Shown piece by piece: positions 15,346 to 24,436 of a stretch of DNA of 47,135 nucleotides (the stretch's first letter is position 1; every line of letters begins with the position of its first letter). The position numbers were made by a program, and so were the translations under genes. This stretch comes from Opitutus sp. (GTDB lineage: Bacteria; Verrucomicrobiota; Verrucomicrobiia; Opitutales; Opitutaceae). The notes below the pieces were generated by a model. It was not told the origin of the DNA, did no database searches, and saw nothing but the letters and a program-made list of their open reading frames with translations. Location of the stretch: NCBI GenBank assembly GCA_009695305.1, contig SIBG01000026.1, positions 1 through 47,135 of the forward strand. The letters are read 5' to 3'.

Positions 15346-17859
15346 ATGTCCAAGTCCGAGACTTCAAACTCAAACGACGGCCCGTCCTTCAAGGGGGCGC
15401 GTTACCGCCCCAACTGGCTGGCCGCCATCAGTTGCTTCCTGCTGGGCACCTGGCTAAGCGTCGCGCTCTTCGACTACCGGCCGAGCCAGAGCACGATTCC
15501 CACCACCGCCATCCCGACCACGAGCAATATCGCAGGTGGCTGGGGCGCCAACTCTTCCTGGGTGGCTTTCTACAGCCTGGGTCTCGCGACGTGGCTTTTG
15601 CCGATCTTTTTTTTCTGGCTCGTTTATCTGGCGCTGAAAAGTGCGCGGCACCTAACGACGTCGCGGGTCATCGCGATGCTCATCAGCATCGTGACTTCGG
15701 CGGGCATCGCCGCGATGTTTGAGAGTTTCAAGGAAAGCGATTACTTCCCGAAAGGGCCGGGCGGGCTGGTGGGACATCTCGTTTTCCAAAGCGGGCTGAA
15801 GGGTCCGCTCGGCGAGTTTGGCTCGGGCTTGCTGATGAGCACGCTGTATCTCTCCGCGATGCTCTTCGTCTTCACGCGGGACATCGGGGCGGAGATTGAC
15901 AAGATCGTCGCCAGCTATGGCGCGTGGCGCACCGACCGGGCTCAGCGCAAGGTCGCGCTGGCGGAACAGCAAAAAAAAGAAAAGGAAGCACTCGCGAAGC
16001 AAAAGGCCGCGCCGGTCGCGACCGTCGCCGCCGCGAGCACCCTCACGCAACCGCCCGTCGGCCCGACCGGAAAGAAAACCTTCGTGCCGAAGACCGCCGA
16101 GGATCCGCTGGCCAAGGCCGCGCCCCGCGCGCCCGACCCCACGCCCCCGCCGCCCGCGAAGCCCGAGCTAAAGCCCGTCCCCGCGCCCCCGCCGGTCAAA
16201 CCCATCACCGCCGCCACCGCCACCGACCCGAAGTCGCTCGCCGTCGCCACCGGGAAGGTCGAGCTGAACATCGTCAAACCCGAGCAGCCAAAGAAGGCCA
16301 AGCTCACGCTCCCGCAGAGCAACGACGCCAACTACCAGTTTCCTCCGCTCGCGCTGCTCAAGGAGCAGGGCCCGCCCGCCCCCGGCAACAGCGAGCAGGA
16401 ACACCGCACCAACGCCGAAAATCTGCTGCGCATCCTCGGCGAATTCGGCGTCGAAGTGACGCTCGGCGAAATTCACGTTGGCCCCGTGATCACGCGCTAC
16501 GAAGTCGTGCCCGCCGCCGGCGTGCGCGTCGAAAAGATCGCGGGGCTCGACAAGAACATCGCCCTCGGCATGAAGGCGCAGACCGTGCGCATCCTCGCCC
16601 CGATTCCCGGCAAGGCCGCCGTCGGCGTCGAGGTGCCGAATCAACACGCCACGCCGGTCGGCCTGCGCGATATCCTCGAAAGCGAAGACTGGGCCAGCGC
16701 GAAAGCCGAACTGCCCATCGCCCTCGGCAAGGACGTTTCCGGCAAACCGCTCGTCTCCGATCTCGCCAAGATGCCGCACTTGCTCATCGCGGGCGCCACC
16801 GGCTCCGGAAAATCCGTCTGCATCAACGCCATCATCGCCTCGATTCTTTACTCGAAGAGCCCGAAGGATGTGCGGCTGATCATGGTGGATCCCAAGGTCG
16901 TCGAGTTGAAGATTTTCAACACGCTCCCGCACATGCTCATTCCGGTCGTCACCGAGCCGAAAAAAGTCACCGGGGCGCTCAAGTGGCTGCTCAGCGAGAT
17001 GGAGCAACGCTACCAGATTTTCGCCAAGGAAAACGTCCGCAACATCACCAGCTTTAACGCCCGCAAGAAAAACGCCAAGCCCGACACGCCGCCGCCCGCC
17101 GAGACCCAGTCGTCCCTCACCGGCGTCGATCCCCTCGAGGCGGACGACGGCCTCGAGATTCCCGAACGGCTGCCCTACATCGTCGTCATCATGGACGAGC
17201 TCGCGGATCTCATGATGGTCGCGCCCGCGGAGATCGAGACGAGCATCGCCCGCCTCGCGCAACTGGCCCGCGCCGCCGGCATCCACCTTATCATCGCCAC
17301 CCAACGCCCCTCGGTCAACGTGATCACCGGCGTCATCAAGGCCAATCTCCCCTCGCGCATCGCGTTCCAGGTCGCCTCGCAAGTGGACTCGCGCACCATC
17401 CTCGATACGAAGGGCGCCGAGACGCTCATCGGCCGCGGCGACATGCTCTTCACGCCCCCCGGCACCTCGAGGGTCGTGCGCGCCCAAGGCGCGTTTGTCT
17501 CCGACGATGAAGTCAATTCGCTCGTCGATTTTCTCAAGAAGAACGGCCCCCCCATCTACGCCTCCCATGTGCAGGCCCAGATCGACCGCGCCGCCAAGGA
17601 AGCCGACGAAGAAGAGAATGGCACCGAGGGCACCGAGGGCGACGACGGCGATCTTGGCGACGACAGCGAACTCTACGCGCAGGCGGTCGACGTCCTCAAG
17701 TCCACCCGCCGCGCCAGCACGTCGATGCTCCAGCGCCGCCTCCGCATCGGCTACAACCGCGCCGCCCGCATCATGGAGATCATGGAGGAGAAGGGGGTCG
17801 TCGGCCCTGAGAACGGCTCCAGCCCACGGGAGATCCTCGTCGATCTCGACACCTTGTAA
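15346..17859 (+). CDS. ftsK: DNA translocase FtsK/SpoIIIE
   Basis: An 837-residue septal DNA pump that clears and aligns chromosome ends during division. Four N-terminal membrane segments (about residues 23-175) are followed by a Lys/Ala/Pro-rich linker, shorter than in Escherichia coli. Then come the alpha/beta motor with Walker A GATGSGKS near residue 482, VMDELADLM as Walker B, and the arginine-containing IATQRPSVNVITG segment. The C-terminal gamma winged helix (STRRASTSMLQRRLRIGYNRAAR region) reads the polar KOPS-like sites. An acidic Glu/Gly/Asp linker precedes it. I chose the ATG at 15346 because the open frame upstream is unlike FtsK and crosses the likely promoter. Confidence 0.93.
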   Translation: MSKSETSNSNDGPSFKGARYRPNWLAAISCFLLGTWLSVALFDYRPSQSTIPTTAIPTTSNIAGGWGANSSWVAFYSLGLATWLLPIFFFWLVYLALKSARHLTTSRVIAMLISIVTSAGIAAMFESFKESDYFPKGPGGLVGHLVFQSGLKGPLGEFGSGLLMSTLYLSAMLFVFTRDIGAEIDKIVASYGAWRTDRAQRKVALAEQQKKEKEALAKQKAAPVATVAAASTLTQPPVGPTGKKTFVPKTAEDPLAKAAPRAPDPTPPPPAKPELKPVPAPPPVKPITAATATDPKSLAVATGKVELNIVKPEQPKKAKLTLPQSNDANYQFPPLALLKEQGPPAPGNSEQEHRTNAENLLRILGEFGVEVTLGEIHVGPVITRYEVVPAAGVRVEKIAGLDKNIALGMKAQTVRILAPIPGKAAVGVEVPNQHATPVGLRDILESEDWASAKAELPIALGKDVSGKPLVSDLAKMPHLLIAGATGSGKSVCINAIIASILYSKSPKDVRLIMVDPKVVELKIFNTLPHMLIPVVTEPKKVTGALKWLLSEMEQRYQIFAKENVRNITSFNARKKNAKPDTPPPAETQSSLTGVDPLEADDGLEIPERLPYIVVIMDELADLMMVAPAEIETSIARLAQLARAAGIHLIIATQRPSVNVITGVIKANLPSRIAFQVASQVDSRTILDTKGAETLIGRGDMLFTPPGTSRVVRAQGAFVSDDEVNSLVDFLKKNGPPIYASHVQAQIDRAAKEADEEENGTEGTEGDDGDLGDDSELYAQAVDVLKSTRRASTSMLQRRLRIGYNRAARIMEIMEEKGVVGPENGSSPREILVDLDTL

Positions 17860-17909
17860 TCGGCCACATTCCGCTTCCCCTTTTACCCGCAAACCCCTAA
17901 CTCACTCCC

Positions 17910-18710
17910 ATGCAGACTATCGGTGAACGGTTCGACGAGGCGCGGAAGAAGAAGGGCATCTCCATTCGCGAAGCCGCCGAGGCCACGAAAATTCGCGGCG
18001 ATTACCTCCAGAAATTCGAAAGCAACCAGTTCGATATCGGCCTCACCGAAATCTACACCCGCGGCTTTCTCCGCAATTACGCCACGTTTCTGAAACTCCC
18101 GGCCGACCGGCTGCTCAACGATTATGCCGCCCTCGGCCGCGGCGCGCCCCGGCCGCGCCAGCCGAACCGCGAAGTTTACGGGCGCATGGATATTTCCGTC
18201 GCCACCGCCGGCGAGCCGAGCGACCGCGCGGCACCACCGGACGAGACCACGGACGAGCCCGCGCCCGCGCGCGCCCAGCCGCGCTATCCCCGCGGCGGCA
18301 GCGCCCTCCCGGCCGGCCCGGATCCCGCGCTCATCTTTAGATACGTCAAATGGGGCGGCCTCGCGGTCTTGGCCGTCGTCGCGATCCTCGTGATCAAGTC
18401 CCTCCTCAGTCCCGCCGCCACCCCGGCGCGCCCGACGCCCGCCGCCGCCGCCCCGCCGCCCGCCAGCGAACGCACCATCACCCTCGTCGCACTCGACGTC
18501 GTGTTTGTGCGGGTCGTGCAAAAAAATTCAGACGAGGGCGAGGGCGCCGAAATCTTTAAGGGCAACCTCGTCCGCGGTCAGCGCCAGGTGGTGCCGTGGG
18601 CCGGCCCCATTTACATCTGGGCCAGCGCCGGCGAAAATCTAAAGATCGAATACAAGGGCACGCAGCTCGATTCGAAGTTCACCGGCTACGGACGCGCCCA
18701 GATGAATTGA
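17910..18710 (+). CDS. RodZ-like helix-turn-helix membrane protein
   Basis: A 266-residue protein with an N-terminal HTH (HTH_25; residues about 1-75 with IGERFDEARKKKGISIREAAE and Y-T-R-G-F-L-R-N-Y-A), a Pro/Ala linker, one transmembrane helix (about 147-164), a second linker and a small C-terminal beta domain of DUF4115 type. This is the build of RodZ, which links MreB to the cell wall machinery. The cytosolic HTH would contact MreB and the C-terminal part is periplasmic. It follows ftsK by 50 bases, a common cell-division/shape neighbourhood. Short relative to enterobacterial RodZ. Confidence 0.8.
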   Translation: MQTIGERFDEARKKKGISIREAAEATKIRGDYLQKFESNQFDIGLTEIYTRGFLRNYATFLKLPADRLLNDYAALGRGAPRPRQPNREVYGRMDISVATAGEPSDRAAPPDETTDEPAPARAQPRYPRGGSALPAGPDPALIFRYVKWGGLAVLAVVAILVIKSLLSPAATPARPTPAAAAPPPASERTITLVALDVVFVRVVQKNSDEGEGAEIFKGNLVRGQRQVVPWAGPIYIWASAGENLKIEYKGTQLDSKFTGYGRAQMN

Positions 18711-18718
18711 GCCGGCGT

Positions 18719-19324
18719 CTACCGCAACGCCACGGGCGCGCCGAGCACCTCGCGCAGCACCCACGCCCGGCGCAGGCTGCCGGGCTCGCGCAAGCCGGCC
18801 AACAGGTCTCCGCGCGCCGAGGTTAGCACGCCCGTCTCGGATTCGGCGACGGCCTTTTTCTCCTGCGCCAGTTCGGCCGCTTGACGCTCGGCCATCGCCC
18901 GCGCCTCGACCAGCACCCGCATTTCATCGGCGAGTTGCTGCTGCCGCTCCAAAATCGCCGCTTCCGTCGGTCCGGTGGGGGCCAGCCGCGCCGGAACCCG
19001 TCGCACCGGTTCGGCCACAAATCGCCGGGCGACCGGACCGCCAAAGGGATCGAGCATCGGCCCGCCCGGCGACGGCGCCACGGTCGGACGCAGCTCGCGT
19101 TCCGCCGGTGGCTCGAGCGGGGGCGGGGCTCCGCCGCCCCGCCGCTCGGCGATGGTCCGGCGAATCCGCTCCTGAATCTCCCGCATGCTCCGCTGGTCAT
19201 CCGTCTCGGTCGTCCCCGCCTTGTGCTCGTCGCTCAGCTGCGCCGCCTTCATCGCGGCGCGCAGGACCTGAATCACCACAAAGACAAAAACCAGGAGCCC
19301 GAAGTTCGAGAAGAGCCAGTTCAT
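18719..19324 (-). CDS. Membrane-anchored coiled-coil protein downstream of floA
   Basis: A 201-residue protein without a family I can name. One N-terminal membrane segment (about 7-24) is followed by a charged stretch, a Pro/Arg-rich linker (about 65-120) and a Glu/Ala/Gln helix (about 122-165) likely to form a coiled coil. The C-terminal part (LLAGLREPGSLRRAWVLREVLGAPVALR) reads as a short helical domain. It starts 12 bases after the floA stop and is the third gene of an nfeD-floA unit, so a role with the flotillin scaffold is likely by position only. Confidence 0.7.
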   Translation of the reverse strand: MNWLFSNFGLLVFVFVVIQVLRAAMKAAQLSDEHKAGTTETDDQRSMREIQERIRRTIAERRGGGAPPPLEPPAERELRPTVAPSPGGPMLDPFGGPVARRFVAEPVRRVPARLAPTGPTEAAILERQQQLADEMRVLVEARAMAERQAAELAQEKKAVAESETGVLTSARGDLLAGLREPGSLRRAWVLREVLGAPVALR

Positions 19325-19336
19325 GGCCGCGGCAGA

Positions 19337-20338
19337 TTATTTTTTGCCCTCGGGATGCGCGATCGACGAGCGCATCGCGGTGTCGGCCTGGATGTTCTCC
19401 ATCTTGTAGTAATCCATGATGCCGAGCCGGCCGGACCGGAACGCCTCGGCCATCGCCAGCGGCACCTGCGCCTGCGCCTCGACCACCTTGGCCTGCATCT
19501 CCTGCACCCGCGCCTTCATCTCCTGCTCGACCGCCACCGCGGCGGCGCGGCGGATTTCGGCCTGCGCCTGCGCGATGCTCTTGTTCGCCTCGGCCTGCGC
19601 TTCCTGGAGCTTGGCCCCCACGTTTTCGCCCACGTCCACATCGGCGATGTCGATCGAAAGAATTTCAAACGCCGAGCCCACATCGAGGCCGCGCGCGAGC
19701 ACCGTCTTCGAAATGCTGTCCGGCGACTCGAGCACATGCTTGTAACTCTCGGAGGAGCCGATGGTCGACACGATGCCCTCGCCGACGCGCGCGATGATCG
19801 TCTCCTCCTTGGCGCCACCGACGAAGCGATCGAGATGCGTGCGCACCGTCACGCGCGCCTTCACCTTCACCTGAATGCCATCCTTCGCCACGCCATCGAT
19901 TGTCGTGCGCCCGCTCGCCGGATTCGGGCAATCGATGACCTTCGGATCGACCGAGGTGCGCACGGCTTCCTCGACGGATTTGCCCGAGCCCTTCGTCGCC
20001 AGGTCAATCGCGCACGCGCGCTGCCAGTCGAGCGTGATCCCGGCCTTCTGCGCCGCGATCAGCGCGTGAACACAATCGATGACGTTGCCGCCCGCGAGAT
20101 ACTGCGCCTCGACCTCGTCGATCGACAGCTGGATGCCGGCCTTCGTGGCCTTGATCCGCGTGTCGACCATGACGCTGTAGGGCACCCCCCGCAGCTTCAT
20201 CGCCACGAGGTTGAGCGGGCCGACCCACGCGCCCGCCAGCCACGCGCGCAGCCAGACGTTGAAGAACGAAAATACAATCGCCGCAAACACCACTGCGATG
20301 ACGACGAGGATGAGGTAAACGAGAATTATCGGATTCAT
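19337..20338 (-). CDS. floA: Flotillin-like protein FloA
   Basis: A 333-residue SPFH-related scaffold of functional membrane microdomains, close to the length of Bacillus FloA (YqfA). It has an N-terminal membrane hairpin (about 4-45), then the conserved DUF1432-type core with R-G-V-P-Y-x-[29 protein letters not shown] and the [17 protein letters not shown] segment. A long Ala/Gln/Glu coiled coil (about 245-300) and an [16 protein letters not shown] tail follow. The start overlaps the nfeD stop (ATGA at 20338-20335), as in other bacteria where NfeD and flotillin are coupled. Confidence 0.94.
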   Translation of the reverse strand: MNPIILVYLILVVIAVVFAAIVFSFFNVWLRAWLAGAWVGPLNLVAMKLRGVPYSVMVDTRIKATKAGIQLSIDEVEAQYLAGGNVIDCVHALIAAQKAGITLDWQRACAIDLATKGSGKSVEEAVRTSVDPKVIDCPNPASGRTTIDGVAKDGIQVKVKARVTVRTHLDRFVGGAKEETIIARVGEGIVSTIGSSESYKHVLESPDSISKTVLARGLDVGSAFEILSIDIADVDVGENVGAKLQEAQAEANKSIAQAQAEIRRAAAVAVEQEMKARVQEMQAKVVEAQAQVPLAMAEAFRSGRLGIMDYYKMENIQADTAMRSSIAHPEGKK

Positions 20339-20805
20339 AGTTTTGAAACGGTGAGGGAAAAGTTTTGGGCCCCGGTGACTTTGAGCCGCGCGCCCTTGGC
20401 GACATGACCATCCAGCGACAGGGCTTCATGGCGGCGACTGTCGATCTCCACCTGTCCGGTCGGCATGAGCGGCGTGAGCGCCACGCACTCGCGGCCGGTG
20501 AGCGCCGCCAGCTCCGCCGCCGGGGTGGATTGACTGGTGCCTTCCACGGCCGCGTGCAGGAAGAATTTCTTCCCGTAGCGCGTCTTGGGCAGCAGTCCGT
20601 ATTCAATGTATAGCGCGATCGCGAGCAGCGCCATGCCGATGACAAACGCGAGCAGCCCACCGGCCATGCCGAACTGGACGAACGCCTGCCGCGTGCCAGC
20701 GAGGAAGGCCACCGTGCCGCCAATGCTAAGAATGATGCCCGGCAGGAAGAGATCGAGGGCGAGCAGCACGATCCCGAGGATGAATAAGAGCAAAATAGTT
20801 TCCAT
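20335..20805 (-). CDS. NfeD family protein
   Basis: A 156-residue short NfeD: two to three N-terminal membrane segments ([23 protein letters not shown] type, then about 25-70) and a C-terminal OB-fold (about 95-155) with the LTGREC and PTGQVEID segments typical of NfeD beta barrels. The protease half found in long NfeD is missing, as is usual for members paired with FloA. NfeD is thought to act with flotillins on membrane quality. I chose the internal ATG at 20805; the open frame above it overlaps the divergent promoter region and is Arg-rich. It overlaps floA by four bases. Confidence 0.88.
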   Translation of the reverse strand: METILLLFILGIVLLALDLFLPGIILSIGGTVAFLAGTRQAFVQFGMAGGLLAFVIGMALLAIALYIEYGLLPKTRYGKKFFLHAAVEGTSQSTPAAELAALTGRECVALTPLMPTGQVEIDSRRHEALSLDGHVAKGARLKVTGAQNFSLTVSKL

Positions 20806-20957
20806 GGCTGGGTGGACGAACGCCGGAACCGTCACAGTTCCGCTCCGCCGCCACAAGCGCGAATGCGATGGAATCCGCCGCCGCAATTCCAGCTCGCCAC
20901 CGACGCGACGCGGAAAACCTTTGCGCACGCGGCCGGCCGCGGCTTACTCGCAACCCG

Positions 20958-21878
20958 ATGGAAAAGATTCCCTTTCTCGGCCAGACTCTCACCCGCTGGC
21001 GCGTCGGCCAATCCACCTTCCTCGCGCTCCCCGAAAAGGGCGCGCGGCTCATGAACTGGAACCTCACGCTCGGGGACGGCTCCGTGCGCGACATCATTTA
21101 CTGGCCGGAGAACGCCGATCTCGCCGACATCGCCAAGGTCCGCGGCGGCAACCCAGTTCTTTTCCCCTTCAACGGACGCTGCTTCGATCGTGGGGAGATT
21201 TTTTTCTGGCGCGCCGCTGACGGAGTGAAGCGCGCGATCCCGATCCACGGCATCGCGCGGCAGGGAGATTTCAAGGTCACGCGGCTCGACGACCGCGGCT
21301 TCGTCGCGCAGTTCCTGCCCGGCGATGCGGCGCGCGCCGCCTACCCGTTCGATTACGAGTTCTCCGTCACCTACCGCTTCGAACCCTTCGGTCTGTCCTG
21401 CGAATTCGCGCTCGCCAATCTCGGCCGCGAGCCGCTGCCGTGGAGCGCCGGCCACCATTTCTATTTCACCCTGCCGTGGAGCGAAGGCACGGTGCGCGGC
21501 GACTACACCATCCGCATCCCCGCGGCGAAACGCCTGCGGCAGGACCCCACCGGCGCGCTCGTGGCCGGCCCCATGCTGCAGCCCGAGGAGAGTCTCGCGA
21601 ACCCGGCACTGGTCGACACCTATCACACCGCGTTGCGCAGCAACGAGGTCGTCTTCGGTGAGAAAGGCCGCCCCGGCGACGTCGTGGTGCGCCTCGGCCC
21701 GGAAAAAGTGCCGCCGCCCGAGGCGACCATCGTCACGTGGACGCTCGCCGACGACTCACCGTATTATTGCGTCGAGCCGTGGATGGGCCCGGCCAACGCC
21801 GCCGAGCACAAGGTCGGACTGCATTTCGTCGCGCCTGGTGAGACGCAAAAATTCACCGTCGGCGTCAAAGTAAAATGA
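20958..21878 (+). CDS. Aldose 1-epimerase family protein
   Basis: A 306-residue galactose mutarotase-like beta sandwich. The segment PVLFPFNGRCFDRGEIFFW, the catalytic-type histidine in IPIHGIARQ, the second in SAGHHFYF and the acidic C-terminal VEPWMGPANA segment fit the aldose epimerase / glucose-6-phosphate 1-epimerase (YeaD-like) group. It would speed the interconversion of sugar anomers in the cytosol; the sugar is unknown. The start at 20958 gives MEKIPFLGQTLTRW, the normal N-terminus. It is divergent from nfeD and 72 bases upstream of tatA. Confidence 0.82.
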   Translation: MEKIPFLGQTLTRWRVGQSTFLALPEKGARLMNWNLTLGDGSVRDIIYWPENADLADIAKVRGGNPVLFPFNGRCFDRGEIFFWRAADGVKRAIPIHGIARQGDFKVTRLDDRGFVAQFLPGDAARAAYPFDYEFSVTYRFEPFGLSCEFALANLGREPLPWSAGHHFYFTLPWSEGTVRGDYTIRIPAAKRLRQDPTGALVAGPMLQPEESLANPALVDTYHTALRSNEVVFGEKGRPGDVVVRLGPEKVPPPEATIVTWTLADDSPYYCVEPWMGPANAAEHKVGLHFVAPGETQKFTVGVKVK

Positions 21879-21950
21879 CGCCCCCGGCGCCGTCCGCGCC
21901 GCGCCGGATTCACCGTTACTTTTTTCCCCCACATGTGTCAGCCTGCTCTC

Positions 21951-22475
21951 ATGGATTTTTTGTTTTTTACGCTGGCCTTCATCGAGGGTCTCGGCGGCTC
22001 GGAGATGTTGCTCATCATGGTCATTGTCCTCGTGCTGTTCGGCGGGGATAAACTGCCCGGCTTCGCGCGCGGGCTGGGTAAATCCATCCGCGAATTCAAG
22101 AAAGCCGCCTCGGGCGTGGAGGAAGAGTTCAAGCGCGCACTGGACGAGGATGAGCACAAAAATTCGTTGCCCCCTCCGCCCACCACCTTCCCCCCCTACC
22201 CACCGACCCCGGCCCTGACCGAGGCCCACGCCGAATCGTCCGACGCTCCGCCGGTCGAATCGACTGACGCGCACGCCATCGAACCGCCAGATCCCTACCA
22301 CACCGCTTCGCCGGACGGGCCTCACGCCGAATCGCCTGACCCCGATCACGCCGCTTCGCCCGAAGTGCCTCCCGCCGAATTGCCGCCCGCGACTCCCGCC
22401 GTGCCGCCCGCAGCCGCCACTCCCGCGGTTGAGCCGCCACCGCGTGCGGCCGGCCACACGGATTACCTCCCGTAG
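21951..22475 (+). CDS. tatA: Twin-arginine translocase subunit TatA/TatB-like
   Basis: A 174-residue protein with an N-terminal membrane helix (about 18-31), the FGGDKLP hinge and an amphipathic helix with FARGLGKSIREFKKA, as in TatA, the pore-forming part of the Tat folded-protein exporter. The C-terminal tail (about 75-174) is long and Pro/Ala/Ser/His-rich, with degenerate repeats around A/H-A-E-S-P-D-P. An in-frame ATG at 21933 would add six residues; 21951 matches the short N-terminus of TatA. It is followed six bases later by the smr gene. TatC is not in the window. Confidence 0.88.
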   Translation: MDFLFFTLAFIEGLGGSEMLLIMVIVLVLFGGDKLPGFARGLGKSIREFKKAASGVEEEFKRALDEDEHKNSLPPPPTTFPPYPPTPALTEAHAESSDAPPVESTDAHAIEPPDPYHTASPDGPHAESPDPDHAASPEVPPAELPPATPAVPPAAATPAVEPPPRAAGHTDYLP

Positions 22476-22481
22476 GCTCCC

Positions 22482-22769
22482 ATGGCACCCGACCACCCCG
22501 AGGCCGCGCCGGTGCCACTCCCGATCACCGGCGAACTCGACCTGCACACCTTTCGCCCCCAAGACCTCGGTGAACTGATTCCCGCCTACCTCGCGGAATG
22601 CGCGGCGCGTGGTCGTCGTGAAGTGCGCCTCGTTCACGGCAAGGGCACCGGCACCCTCCGCACCACCATTCAGGCGCTGCTGCGCCGGTCACCCCTCGTG
22701 CAATCCTTCCGGCCCGGCGACGAGCACTCCGGCTCCTGGGGCGCGACGCTGGTGACCCTGCGCCGATGA
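22482..22769 (+). CDS. Smr domain protein
   Basis: A 95-residue stand-alone Smr domain (MutS2 C-terminal type). The ELDLHTFRPQDL start, the EVRLVHGKGTGTLR core holding the H-G-x-G loop, and the ending GSWGATLVTL are characteristic. Smr domains act as nicking nucleases or RNA-cleaving modules in some proteins; for this short form the target is unknown. It lies six bases after tatA and overlaps the next start by four bases (ATGA, 22766-22769). Confidence 0.9.
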   Translation: MAPDHPEAAPVPLPITGELDLHTFRPQDLGELIPAYLAECAARGRREVRLVHGKGTGTLRTTIQALLRRSPLVQSFRPGDEHSGSWGATLVTLRR

Positions 22770-23965
22770 AAAAACTTTTTGCCCTCGGCGCGCTCGCCTG
22801 CGCCCCGCTCGCCGCGGGGGCGATTCCCCCGCTCATCCTCCTTTCGCTCGACGCGTTTCGTTGGGATTACAGCGCCCGCCACCCAGCGGAAACATCGCAA
22901 CTCCGCCAGCTCGGGCGCGAGGGCGCCGTTACGCGCGCGCTCATCCCCGTTTTTCCCACCAATACATTTCCCAATCACTACTCGATCGTCACCGGCCTTT
23001 ACCCCGCGCACCACGGCATTATTAACAATCACTTTTTTGATCCCGGGCGCGGGCGCTATTTTCACTACAACCAGCCCGACGCTTCGCACGACAGCCACTG
23101 GTGGGGTGGTGAACCGATTTGGGTCACCGCGCTGAAGCAGGGCGGACAGAGTGCCTGCTGGTTCTGGCCGGGCTCGGAGGCCGAAATTTCCGGCCGGCGC
23201 CCCACCCTCTGGCGCCCTTACGACCCGGCCATGCCGTTTGACCAGCGACTCGATGAATTGCTCGCCTGGCTCAGCCACCCGGCCGGCCCGGGCGCCATGG
23301 TCGCCACCTTTTATCTCGAGGAGACCAATTCCGTCGGTCACAAATTCGGGCCCGACTCCCCCGAGATTGCCACCGCGATCAAAGTCGCCGACGACCGCAT
23401 CGGTCAGCTCACCACGCGCCTGCGCGCCGCCGGCGTCGAGGCCAATCTCGTCATCGTTTCCGACCACGGCATGACGCCGATCAGCGCCGAGCGCGTCTTG
23501 ATTCTCGACCAATATCTCGATCTCGCGAACGTGCAGGTGGACTTCGACGGGCCGGTCGCCGGCCTGCGACCGCTCCGCGGCGACGCGTCCGCGATCGTCC
23601 GCGCGCTGGCCTCCCTGCCGCACGCCAAAGCCTATCTCACCGAGGATCTGCCCGCCCGGTTGCACCACGGCGCCCATGCCTGCAGCCCGCCGATCTGGAT
23701 TGTGCCCGACGAAGGCTGGGAAATTTTTCCCCGCCGGGCGGGCAACCGGACGCCCCTCCATCTTAACCAGGCCGACCATGGCTACGACCCGGCGTTCGAG
23801 TCGATGCGCGGTATTTTCATCGCCCACGGCCCGTCGTTCAAATCCCGCGTGACCATCGAACCGGTGGAAAACATCCACATTTACAATCTGCTTTGCGCGG
23901 CCCTCGGCCTCACCCCCGCGCCGAACGACGGCGACGACCGGCTCGTGCGCGCGATGCTGCGCTGA
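22766..23965 (+). CDS. Ectonucleotide pyrophosphatase/phosphodiesterase family protein
   Basis: A 399-residue exported enzyme of the alkaline phosphatase superfamily. A signal peptide (about 1-19, MKKLFALGALACAPLAAGA) is followed by the metal-binding SLDAFRWDY segment, the NPP nucleophile region TNTFPNHYSIVTGLYPAHHG (catalytic Thr), and later the metal ligands in VSDHGM and in the NQADHGYDP segment. NPPs hydrolyse phosphodiester or pyrophosphate bonds of nucleotides or lipids; this one would work in the periplasm. Coupled to smr by an ATGA overlap. Confidence 0.9.
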   Translation: MKKLFALGALACAPLAAGAIPPLILLSLDAFRWDYSARHPAETSQLRQLGREGAVTRALIPVFPTNTFPNHYSIVTGLYPAHHGIINNHFFDPGRGRYFHYNQPDASHDSHWWGGEPIWVTALKQGGQSACWFWPGSEAEISGRRPTLWRPYDPAMPFDQRLDELLAWLSHPAGPGAMVATFYLEETNSVGHKFGPDSPEIATAIKVADDRIGQLTTRLRAAGVEANLVIVSDHGMTPISAERVLILDQYLDLANVQVDFDGPVAGLRPLRGDASAIVRALASLPHAKAYLTEDLPARLHHGAHACSPPIWIVPDEGWEIFPRRAGNRTPLHLNQADHGYDPAFESMRGIFIAHGPSFKSRVTIEPVENIHIYNLLCAALGLTPAPNDGDDRLVRAMLR

Positions 23966-24077
23966 TGGTTCGGCCGCGCCGCGCCGTTTATCCGGCGGCC
24001 GGGCCGGCCAGCGCGAACCCGGGCGACGGGCTGTAACTTTTCCCGCGGTGGCGTGTTCTAGGCGCAACACAAAATCC

Positions 24078-24338
24078 ATGAACACCGTTCCCGCCAGGAA
24101 ACTCGTCTCCCTCCTCTCCCGGTTCGCCGCTCTCGGCCTCGCCGCTTTTGTTCTGGGCGTCACCTTCGACGCCCAGGCCCTCGCCCTCTTCGCGCTCGCC
24201 GCCGGCGCACTCGTGCTCCTGATCGCCGCCGGCGACTACGCGCCGCGCCCGCGCGCCTGGCAGCCACACCGGGCGTCCATCGTAAATTTCCCGCCCGCGG
24301 CCTTGCGCCCGGTGGCCACGGCTAAACTCGCCGCCTGA
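24078..24338 (+). CDS. Small membrane protein, unknown
   Basis: An 86-residue protein with two hydrophobic segments (about 12-29 and 31-50), then a Pro/Arg-rich tail. The start MNTVPARKL follows AAAATCC. I do not recognise a family. It stands alone between the pyrophosphatase and the AIM24-like gene, with about 100 bases on each side and no obvious terminator. Confidence 0.6.
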   Translation: MNTVPARKLVSLLSRFAALGLAAFVLGVTFDAQALALFALAAGALVLLIAAGDYAPRPRAWQPHRASIVNFPPAALRPVATAKLAA

Positions 24339-24436
24339 TCGCGCCGTCGCTCCCCGGCACGGGGTGGAAACGTCGGACCGTTTTCGAACGCCCGGCGCAT
24401 TGCCCCACGCCGCCCAACCCACCAATTTTCTCCGCC

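Noticed and set aside
16168..17892. A 574-codon minus-strand open frame
   Set aside because: Antisense of ftsK, with a low-complexity Asp/Gly/Arg peptide.
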